The translations under genes and the position numbers were made by a program. The notes beneath the pieces are model-generated. The model saw only the letters and a program-made list of their open reading frames with translations, was not told the origin of the DNA and did no database searches. From NCBI GenBank assembly GCA_017649745.1, contig JAGCGE010000058.1, forward strand, positions 1 to 25,371: a stretch of 25,371 nucleotides of DNA. Reading direction: 5' to 3'. Shown here one piece after another: positions 13,918-20,431 of the stretch (the stretch's first letter is position 1; each line of letters opens with the position of its first letter). This stretch comes from Clostridiales bacterium (GTDB lineage: Bacteria; Bacillota_A; Clostridia; Saccharofermentanales; Saccharofermentanaceae).

Positions 13918-16209
13918 TCGAACTTTCAGGGCTCTGTAGATCAGAAGCTGATACCAGTTAAGATTACGGATCGAAGCCTTGATCTTGTTTTCGCCTGAAT
14001 GAATGAGCTCGGAAAGTTCCTTGTCCGTTAAGATGTTGCCACTGAAGGCTGCTTGTTCAGCAAGCCTGGTGGCACCCTTTGACGGAGTTGACTTGAATAT
14101 CTTCGATATGAGCGAGAAGTAATGATAATAGCTTCTCGCTCTTTGATTGTTATCGCCTTTCGTGAACTTCGATCTCCAGTAAATGATGAAGGCGATCCTT
14201 AAGATCACAAGTGACAGGATGACCATAGCTACAACGAAGATGACTATCACAGGAGTACTGATCTTTGTAGTCTTTTCCTGCTGCACTTTTTCGGTCTCGA
14301 CCTGAGGAGTATTGATTGTGGTAATGATACTGGGATTAGGTGTGTTATTAACAACGCTCACATCAGGTTCAGGAACATCCGTAGGTTCAGGGATCGAATA
14401 ATTCGTGTTGTTGCCGTTTTGTACTTCTTCTAGTTCAGAAGCATAGGCAGGATCCACTTTGCCGAGAGCATTAACATCGTAGTACGAACTTGCCGTGCCG
14501 TTTCCTGGAGTGGAATCGCCCATGATCCAACCGTAATCGGAAGTATAGAATTCGAACCACGCATGCGCATCCGTGGAGTAGACAGATGTTTTCTTATCAT
14601 TAGTCATACCGCTTACAAGGTATCCGTTGACGTATCTTGCAGGAACTCCGATCATACGAAGAAGGACAACGGTTGTCGTTGCATAATGAACACAGAATCC
14701 TGTTTCTGAATCCTTGATAAACCAACTTACGAATTCTACGTCGTCCGGTGGATAATCCGTATCTTCGTCATAAGGATGAAGACCGCTTACAAAAGAAGTT
14801 ACCATACGAACCTTATCTGCGTCGGATAATTCTTTCTCACCGTTATAAAGTTCCATATACCAGTCAGGAAGTACTCCTGTATCAATGATCGCTGACTTTA
14901 CTTCATCAGGAACATAAAGACAGGATGAGGTGACATATTCATCATAAATAAAGGAATAGTCGTCTTCCATTTTCAATGGTGTGTTGGAATAGTAATAATA
15001 TGAGAAGAATGGATCATCAGGAGAACGGTCTATATCTATATTGCCTATAGGTGTTCCTCTTCCGTAATAATTTGCAGTATAGTACGGGATCGGAAATGTA
15101 TCATCGTCCGATTCTACTACAGGGATTATCGATAACTTATAAGGGTATAGGCTGTCGTTGTCGCCCGTATCATGAGAGATCTCTTTGTATGTCGTTAAAG
15201 CCGTTGATTCGTCCCAGGACATTCCGTCATATTCATCAAGTGATTCAGACCTGATATAAAGGTAAGGAGTGCTAATTATGTTTCCTTCATAAAGCGGATT
15301 TTTCTCGCGAGCCACCTGAAGCGTTATGGCTTTCGGCGGGTTGAAATTACCTACATTACGGAGATCTTTTCTTCCCGTATCCATTCCTACCACACTAACT
15401 ATCTTCTGATTGATCGAGTGCGGTTCGCCTTCTTCGGCATAGTCGAGTATCGTATTAAGCGTCTTGAAAAAGGTCTTGTTCTTTTTCCCGTTTATCGATG
15501 ACCTTACCGATCGAATGCAGTCGATCGCGATCTCGTCTTGCTTATAATTCTTAGGCGAGAAAAGGGTACCGACAAAAAGCGTTATAAGGAAGACAGGAAT
15601 GATAAGCATCAGTATCGTTTTTTCGGATGCATCTCTATCAGCTTTTTTCATGCCCTGCAAAAGGATAAGAACGATAGTGGAGCAAAATACCATTATGCTC
15701 CATCCAAAGCCGGGGAACATGTAGACGAGTGCTACAGATATTAGAAAATACGGAAGAAGGAAGATCAGAGAAATGAATGGACTTTTCCTTCTAGCGATGG
15801 TGTATGTCGTGAATGAAAGCGGTATCATTCCGATCAAGCTGAACAATATGGTAAATGAATCCAGACCTGCCTGTGATTCGTAGAAATACATCGGAAGATT
15901 CTTGAACGAATATGCTTTAAGAAGACTCAAAAGAGTCATGATACCGTCATTAAGATCCATCGCGTTAAGATAGATCAGAAGTACCACGATAACAGGGACT
16001 GTGATGAGAGTGATATATGACCAGCGTTTTCGCTCCCTTGTATGAACGAATGTGAAGAATGCTCCAGCTATGATAAAAGAGAAGAAAACAGGGAGGAAGC
16101 TCACTTTGAAGTCGTAAGTGCTTACGAGCATGAACGTATAAGAAGTGCACAGAGTAAGTGACAGGAAAAACGTGATGAGATATGTCTTAATGGAGATCTT
16201 ATCGTTCAT
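13909..16209 (-). CDS. Transglutaminase-domain membrane protein (TgpA-like)
   Basis: This 766-residue protein has five or six N-terminal membrane helices (about 8-30, 36-56, 66-82, 118-138, 145-190, 199-216), then a large extracytoplasmic part. The transglutaminase-like core has a visible Cys-His-Asp triad: Cys506 in ETGFCVHYATT, His549 in STDAHAWFEF and Asp565 in WIMGDSTPG. A Pro/Thr-rich linker (about 600-650) leads to a last helix (653-677) and a cytosolic tail resembling DUF4129. The gene overlaps DUF58 by 11 bases and has GGAGGT upstream. With MoxR and DUF58 it forms the common MoxR-DUF58-TGase set of unknown but probably envelope or protein-assembly function. The reaction (cross-linking or proteolysis) is not established for this family. 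Its 3' end overlaps the GH120 gene tail to tail. Confidence 0.87.
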   Translation of the reverse strand: MNDKISIKTYLITFFLSLTLCTSYTFMLVSTYDFKVSFLPVFFSFIIAGAFFTFVHTRERKRWSYITLITVPVIVVLLIYLNAMDLNDGIMTLLSLLKAYSFKNLPMYFYESQAGLDSFTILFSLIGMIPLSFTTYTIARRKSPFISLIFLLPYFLISVALVYMFPGFGWSIMVFCSTIVLILLQGMKKADRDASEKTILMLIIPVFLITLFVGTLFSPKNYKQDEIAIDCIRSVRSSINGKKNKTFFKTLNTILDYAEEGEPHSINQKIVSVVGMDTGRKDLRNVGNFNPPKAITLQVAREKNPLYEGNIISTPYLYIRSESLDEYDGMSWDESTALTTYKEISHDTGDNDSLYPYKLSIIPVVESDDDTFPIPYYTANYYGRGTPIGNIDIDRSPDDPFFSYYYYSNTPLKMEDDYSFIYDEYVTSSCLYVPDEVKSAIIDTGVLPDWYMELYNGEKELSDADKVRMVTSFVSGLHPYDEDTDYPPDDVEFVSWFIKDSETGFCVHYATTTVVLLRMIGVPARYVNGYLVSGMTNDKKTSVYSTDAHAWFEFYTSDYGWIMGDSTPGNGTASSYYDVNALGKVDPAYASELEEVQNGNNTNYSIPEPTDVPEPDVSVVNNTPNPSIITTINTPQVETEKVQQEKTTKISTPVIVIFVVAMVILSLVILRIAFIIYWRSKFTKGDNNQRARSYYHYFSLISKIFKSTPSKGATRLAEQAAFSGNILTDKELSELIHSGENKIKASIRNLNWYQLLIYRALKVRSA

Positions 16210-17098
16210 TGAAGACCTCCTTTGGGATCCTTGTACGAAGGATGCTTATCATTGCTTTGTCCAGATCACGTTGCGATTGGATATCATATGACACCTCGCG
16301 CTTTTTCGGCGGGATGATCCTGATCTTATGCATGATGTCGTGATTGATAAAATAGTTCGATGTGAAATACAATTCTCCAAGCTTCTGATCGAGTTCATCT
16401 CTGTCAGCACATAGTCTTATGAGCACTCTCGCATGACCGCAGCATTCTTCCTGCGGTTCCTTGACAAGGATCGTATCTCTCTTGGCAGAAGCTTTCCAGT
16501 GGACGCTCTTGATAGGATCGCCGATAACATAATCCCTGACATCATAGATCTCTGAATAAGTCGAGTTGGATTTCTTCAGATGCTTAGCCTTGTAACCGTT
16601 CAGCTTAGGCATAGTCGGCGGGATGGTCGGAACAGGTTTTACGATCGCCTCGACGACCTTCTTCGTGCGCTTCGTGAAGTGGAACAGTCCAAGAAGATCA
16701 TAAAGTCTGATACCTGTTATCTCATAAGAATAAGTTCCGCAGTGTGATGTATCGACAGGGAAGGAATCCTTGTAGCTGCTGTGACCCGTAAAAGTCATGA
16801 GCCTGCTCGTGCCTGTCATGATATCGGTGATCTTGAGATTGATCTTATATCTCGAAAACAATACCCATTTGCTCTTTGTCTTGATGGTTATGACATTCTC
16901 TTCACCGAGCTTTACATTGCTTGGAACCTTGATCTCGTACTTAAAGAAGAAAGACGAGAATATACACAGGATAAGTGAGAATACCGGGCAGAATAACAGG
17001 AAGATGATAAGGTACCATGCTATCCACATCTTATAGAACAGAAAGAATATGAAGGCCACAATGAAGACCAGAATATAGATCGCCCAGTTCTTTATCAT
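16199..17098 (-). CDS. DUF58 domain protein
   Basis: Two adjacent hydrophobic helices at the N-terminus (about 4-22 and 28-52) are followed by a beta domain. The DUF58 signature then appears at about residues 186-215: DVRDYVIGDPIKSVHWKASA, then KRDTILVKEPQEE. The protein is 299 residues; DUF58 proteins are usually 300-450, so the C-terminal von Willebrand-like part is short here. The function is unknown. Position between MoxR (11 bases upstream) and transglutaminase (overlapping by 11 bases) indicates one translation-coupled operon, in which MoxR ATPases are thought to act as chaperones for the partner proteins. Confidence 0.88.
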   Translation of the reverse strand: MIKNWAIYILVFIVAFIFFLFYKMWIAWYLIIFLLFCPVFSLILCIFSSFFFKYEIKVPSNVKLGEENVITIKTKSKWVLFSRYKINLKITDIMTGTSRLMTFTGHSSYKDSFPVDTSHCGTYSYEITGIRLYDLLGLFHFTKRTKKVVEAIVKPVPTIPPTMPKLNGYKAKHLKKSNSTYSEIYDVRDYVIGDPIKSVHWKASAKRDTILVKEPQEECCGHARVLIRLCADRDELDQKLGELYFTSNYFINHDIMHKIRIIPPKKREVSYDIQSQRDLDKAMISILRTRIPKEVFNER

Positions 17099-17109
17099 AT
17101 CCGAAAAAG

Positions 17110-18042
17110 TTAGACGCGTGGAACAGGAACAGACTTTAAGATCTCTTCAACGATATCTACAGCTCTTCTGCCGTTGACTTCAGCTTCAGGAGTAAGGATA
17201 AGTCTGTGAGCGATAACAGGTGAGAAGGCGAACTGAACATCTTTTGGAGTTACATAAGATCTTCCCTGAAGATATGCAGATGCTTTTGCCACGGAAGTTA
17301 AAGCAAGAGTCGAACGTGGACTTCCTCCTCGCTCGAGTTCCTCATGTTTTCGAGTCTTATTAATAAGATTGAGGATATATGTAAGTACTTCATTACTAAG
17401 GTGTATCTTGTTGACCTCATCTTGCATACGAATAAGCATATCGGCATTGCAGATCATCCTGACACTGTCGAGAGGATTGTTGCCGTCCTTACGATTCAGT
17501 ACCATGTTCCTCTCGTCATCCATCGACGGATATCCCATCGTGATCCTTATTGCGAATCTGTCTATCTGTGAGTCAGGGAGAAGGGAAGTGCCGGATGCAT
17601 CAGACGGATTCTGAGTAGCAAATACCGTGAATGGCTTAGGAAGTGCATATGTTGTTCCATCAACAGTTACATGTCCTTCTTCCATAGCTTCGAGAAGAGC
17701 AGACTGTGTTCTCGAGGTAGCTCTGTTAAGCTCATCGGCGAGGAAAAGGTTATGAAAGATCGAACCAGGCTGATATTTCATTGTCGAAGTAGCCTTATCA
17801 AATACCGAGAAACCTGTGATGTCTGAAGGCAATACATCAGGCGTAAACTGAACTCGTCCGTAATCGAGTCCCATAGTTCTCGAAAAGGCCAGCGCCATCG
17901 ACGTCTTTCCGACGCCGGGAACGTCTTCGATCAGTACATGACCGCCCGACAGGATTCCTGCTAATGCCATGGCAATAACATAATCCTTACCGCAAATAAC
18001 TTTTCTGACTTCTTGAATTATCTTCTTTGGTAGATCGCTCAT
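17110..18042 (-). CDS. MoxR-family AAA+ ATPase
   Basis: Numbering from the upstream ATG at 18048, Walker A is EDVPGVGKTS (Lys48, Thr49) and Walker B is NLFLADELNRA (Asp105, Glu106). Sensor 1 is FATQNPSDASG and the AAA-lid contains the MoxR-type GGSPRSTLAL and VTPKDVQFAFSPVIAHR. These proteins act as ATP-driven chaperones or assembly factors for co-encoded partners, here DUF58 and transglutaminase. It is about 310 residues, the normal size. Two ATGs lie two codons apart; I chose the inner one (18040-18042) because GCAGG is eight bases ahead of it and only two ahead of the outer one. A weak promoter (TTATGT-17-TAGAAT, minus strand) may lie near 18074-18102. First gene of the operon; cytosolic. 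Confidence 0.92.
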   Translation of the reverse strand: MSDLPKKIIQEVRKVICGKDYVIAMALAGILSGGHVLIEDVPGVGKTSMALAFSRTMGLDYGRVQFTPDVLPSDITGFSVFDKATSTMKYQPGSIFHNLFLADELNRATSRTQSALLEAMEEGHVTVDGTTYALPKPFTVFATQNPSDASGTSLLPDSQIDRFAIRITMGYPSMDDERNMVLNRKDGNNPLDSVRMICNADMLIRMQDEVNKIHLSNEVLTYILNLINKTRKHEELERGGSPRSTLALTSVAKASAYLQGRSYVTPKDVQFAFSPVIAHRLILTPEAEVNGRRAVDIVEEILKSVPVPRV

Positions 18043-18120
18043 TCTCATAACCTGCTTATTATTTTTCTTCCGTTCTTATTCTACTCTATTTCGAAAAATA
18101 ACATAAGTTAAAAGTGAGGT

Positions 18121-18155
18121 AAAAAAGACCCGATCGCCAACTGTGGGATCGGGTC
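18121..18155 (-). terminator. Rho-independent terminator of the PadR/DUF2812/CPBP operon
   Basis: Perfect 9-bp arms GACCCGATC and GATCGGGTC (18127-18135 and 18147-18155) are followed on the minus strand by a run of six T. The hairpin begins seven bases after the CPBP stop codon. On the plus strand there is no T-run. Confidence 0.88.
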
Positions 18156-18162
18156 AGTATCT

Positions 18163-19344
18163 TTAGTTTATCGCTACCTGGAAGATCGGTTTTTCGCCTA
18201 TGGCGTTATCTCCACTTTCGATCGTTATCGTATAGTGATCTTTTTTCAGATCTACCTGATAAGTGATCGTTCTGATCTTTCCCTGCGGAATATCGGCATT
18301 AATGATATTGCTTCCGCTGTCGCCGTCGATCCTTACTTTGTAATCTCCTTTAGCTCCTGATACAACAACTACTACGGTTGCTCTTCTGTCTTCTTCAATC
18401 GTGAAATCGAGCATAGATGACTCTTTGTCTTCTTCAGTCACTTCATAAGATATAGTAGTGTTCATTATAGGTGCCTTAAGAGTGTTGAAGATCGTCATAC
18501 CGATTCCCGAAAGGAACATAACGAGTGAGAGGATGCCTGCAAACAGGAATCTGATCGGCTTATGATTCTTACGGTCGAGCAACATCGTTCCAAGAACGAT
18601 CAGGACAGGTGCTGCAAATCCAAGAATAAGATATGCTCCGAGAGCCTGTTTGAAATCCAAGTTTGCCCCTGCATCAACGTTGCTTTTTGACGAATAGAAA
18701 CCTGCGAGACAGGAGATAGAATTGTTTACAAAGTGCATAAGCATCGACAGGAGCATATTGTTCTTCTTTACGACAACATAGGACAAAGCTGCACCAAGTA
18801 TTGCTGTCGCGCCGAATCTCAGGAAAGACACATGGTTTACGCCGAACATAAGGGCCATGATGAGAACGATGATCCAGTCTTTCTTGATGCTTCTGAAGTT
18901 GCTCAGGATAGCTCCTCTGTGGATCGCTTCCTCACAGATAGCAGGTGTGACGGCAACTACAAGAAGTGTTACAGGAAAGCTCATCGAACCATAAAGGGTG
19001 TTGTTCAATGCACTTACTTCCTCGTTTGCTGAAGGCAGGATCATTCCTGCGATTCCTGTTGCGACAAGAGATAATCCGAAAGCTCCCAAGTAGATGCACA
19101 AAGCACCGAACAGATCTCTTATCTTTGGCAGCTTAATAGGGAAGACTTCCTTGATCTTTACTCTGCAAATGAGACAATAGAACAATGCAATTGCAAGAAA
19201 TGACACTTCCGTCATGATAAGTCCAGGTATACCGAACTTTCCCTGAAGCCAAACGCATACCGTAAGAAAGTACGCCATAAGTACTGCGAAGAGTACGAAG
19301 CCCATCCATGGGCGAAGTCTTTGTTGATTAGTGATCTTTTCCAT
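18163..19344 (-). CDS. CPBP-family intramembrane metalloprotease with a C-terminal beta domain
   Basis: The 393-residue protein contains the CPBP (CAAX protease/Abi) motifs: E138-E139-x3-R143 in AICEEAIHRGAI, F167-x3-H171 in FGVNHVS, and H204-x3-N208 in MHFVNNS. Eight or so membrane helices cover residues 12-240, with two more at about 230-252 and 265-290. After the last helix comes an extracytoplasmic domain of about 105 residues, rich in beta strand (RRATVVVVVSGAKGDYKVRI and a later TITYQVDL strand). Most CPBP proteins lack this. Bacterial members process peptides or confer bacteriocin immunity; here the role is unknown. The start has AAGGAGG, placed within the end of the upstream DUF2812 gene (10-base gap), so it is the third gene of the PadR operon. 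Confidence 0.87.
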   Translation of the reverse strand: MEKITNQQRLRPWMGFVLFAVLMAYFLTVCVWLQGKFGIPGLIMTEVSFLAIALFYCLICRVKIKEVFPIKLPKIRDLFGALCIYLGAFGLSLVATGIAGMILPSANEEVSALNNTLYGSMSFPVTLLVVAVTPAICEEAIHRGAILSNFRSIKKDWIIVLIMALMFGVNHVSFLRFGATAILGAALSYVVVKKNNMLLSMLMHFVNNSISCLAGFYSSKSNVDAGANLDFKQALGAYLILGFAAPVLIVLGTMLLDRKNHKPIRFLFAGILSLVMFLSGIGMTIFNTLKAPIMNTTISYEVTEEDKESSMLDFTIEEDRRATVVVVVSGAKGDYKVRIDGDSGSNIINADIPQGKIRTITYQVDLKKDHYTITIESGDNAIGEKPIFQVAIN

Positions 19345-19354
19345 ATAATCCTCC

Positions 19355-19924
19355 TTATTCGTTGATCTTACGATCTTTCTTTAGTTTTACTATCTGAATG
19401 GTCAGCCTTATGATCGCGATCGCTCCTGCTACGCACATTCCCAGAAGGACAAATCCTTCAACAAGATTGATAACGTTCACTGTGTTGGCAAGTCTTAATC
19501 CTATACTCAGATTCAATAGTCCTGCTAATAGCAAAAAGACAGTTGCGAAGATGAAATAGAATAACGAAGTCCTTAGATATTTGATTCTTGAATCTTTGTC
19601 GGAATAGTACTCTATTCCATCAGGAAAATCAGTTGCAAGCCCTCTGGTATAAACGCAGCATGTGCCGGGATAATTAAGAGTGCATACTACTTCTATCCCC
19701 ATCTCTTCGATGAATTTGTAGAAGTCCGTGTTTTTAGCACTGTTTGCCGAACCACTCAGGAAGAGTGTCTTGTATTTATATTTACCTGCTTCTGTCTCAT
19801 CGAACTCGAAACTTAATCTTCCGGCCCTCACGAGCGAATAGCCGTGCGAAGCCATATTGTTGATCCAGTTCTCTTCTTTATCCAGATTCCAAATGAAGAA
19901 CCACTTGTGAAAAACATGCCTCAT
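19355..19924 (-). CDS. DUF2812 domain membrane protein
   Basis: The soluble N-terminal part (about 1-100) has the DUF2812 opening HKWFFIWNLDKEENWINNMA and GYSLVRAGRLSFEFDE. Two membrane helices follow (about 118-138 and 150-174), ending in a Lys-rich tail. I placed the start at the ATG at 19922-19924, directly after the PadR stop (TAA-T-ATG) with GGGTGA eight bases ahead. An in-frame ATG ten codons earlier lies inside the PadR gene and is poorly placed. The protein is then 189 residues. DUF2812 genes are often found next to PadR regulators, and the pair is thought to sense or respond to envelope conditions, but no biochemical function is known. Confidence 0.83.
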   Translation of the reverse strand: MRHVFHKWFFIWNLDKEENWINNMASHGYSLVRAGRLSFEFDETEAGKYKYKTLFLSGSANSAKNTDFYKFIEEMGIEVVCTLNYPGTCCVYTRGLATDFPDGIEYYSDKDSRIKYLRTSLFYFIFATVFLLLAGLLNLSIGLRLANTVNVINLVEGFVLLGMCVAGAIAIIRLTIQIVKLKKDRKINE

Positions 19925-19925
19925 A

Positions 19926-20237
19926 TTACTTGTCACCCATAATCCTTTTACCATTCTCTACGAGCTCGCTTAACCTTTGGAGTTCTTCCTTGAGGATAAG
20001 TTTACCCGAATCTGTTATCACGTATTCTTTCTTTCTGCTCTCGGGGTTTTCAGGCAGTGCATCGATCCAGCCTCTTTCTACCAGGGAATTGATGGCCCCG
20101 TATAACGTGCCTGCCGCGAGCTTGACTCTTCCGTTTGAAAGTTCTGCAACATTCTGGATTATTCCATAACCATGAAGTGGCTTTTGAAGAGAGAGCAAGA
20201 TGTAGAATACTGCTTCAGTCAATGCTTGTTGTGGCAT
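19926..20237 (-). CDS. PadR-family transcriptional regulator
   Basis: This 103-residue protein is the short (PadR-s1) form. The winged helix is plain: ALTEAVFYILLSLQKPLHGY, GIIQNVAELSNG, and VKLAAGTLYGAINSLVERGW with the wing RKKEYVITDSGK. The C-terminal helix KEELQRLSELVENGKRIM is the dimerisation part. The start is the ATG at 20235-20237, eight bases after AAAGGAG. The open frame continues 29 codons upstream but would translate the promoter and repeats. First gene of PadR-DUF2812-CPBP. The promoter is covered by CGATATA repeats, so the protein probably represses its own operon until a ligand or signal releases it. Confidence 0.92.
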   Translation of the reverse strand: MPQQALTEAVFYILLSLQKPLHGYGIIQNVAELSNGRVKLAAGTLYGAINSLVERGWIDALPENPESRKKEYVITDSGKLILKEELQRLSELVENGKRIMGDK

Positions 20238-20263
20238 ATCATTAACTCCTTTGTATCGACCTT

Positions 20264-20316
20264 CGATATATCGGTTGTCGATATATCGTGATTCGAGTAT
20301 ATCGGCTACCGATATA
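20264..20316. repeat. Four CGATATA-type repeats, candidate PadR operators
   Basis: CGATATATCG occurs perfectly at 20264-20273 and 20279-20288, a variant CGAGTATATCG at 20294-20304, and CGATATA at 20310-20316. Unit starts are 15, 15 and 16 bases apart. The last two form a perfect 8-bp inverted repeat, TATATCGG-CTA-CCGATATA (20298-20316). They span the -10/-35 spacer and the first part of the transcript of the PadR operon. Confidence 0.7.
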
Positions 20317-20324
20317 AAAGTCAA
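20296..20324 (-). promoter_or_regulatory. Near-consensus promoter of the PadR operon
   Basis: On the minus strand -35 TTGACT (20319-20324) and -10 TATACT (20296-20301) are exactly 17 bases apart. Each matches consensus at five of six positions. Such a strong promoter fits control mainly by repression. The start should be near 20289, giving a leader of about 50 bases with two CGATATATCG palindromes. Confidence 0.72.
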
Positions 20325-20376
20325 TAGGTTTCGACTGCAGAATTTGAGATTCTATTTTGCAGTTGTAGACGAGAAC

Positions 20377-20408
20377 AAAAAAGAACCGCTTCAACCGAAG
20401 CGGTTCTT
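20377..20408 (-). terminator. Terminator of the LRR/DUF4214 gene
   Basis: Perfect 12-bp arms AAGAACCGCTTC (20381-20392) and GAAGCGGTTCTT (20397-20408) enclose a 4-base loop. On the minus strand the stem runs into a T-run. It lies 23 bases after the LRR stop codon. On the plus strand only TGTCTTTT follows. Confidence 0.88.
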
Positions 20409-20431
20409 GTCTTTTAATTTTGTAAGATTGA

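Noticed and set aside
6859..18100. The 12-mer TTTCGAAAAATA occurs at 6859-6870 and 18089-18100, both near gene starts
   Set aside because: Two copies of an A+T-rich word in 25 kb are weak evidence. The copies sit differently relative to their promoters. It could be an UP element or chance.
20238..20324. Upstream extension of the PadR gene by 29 codons
   Set aside because: It runs through the -10/-35 and repeats and gives an Arg/Tyr-rich stretch unlike PadR. AAAGGAG sits before the ATG at 20235-20237.
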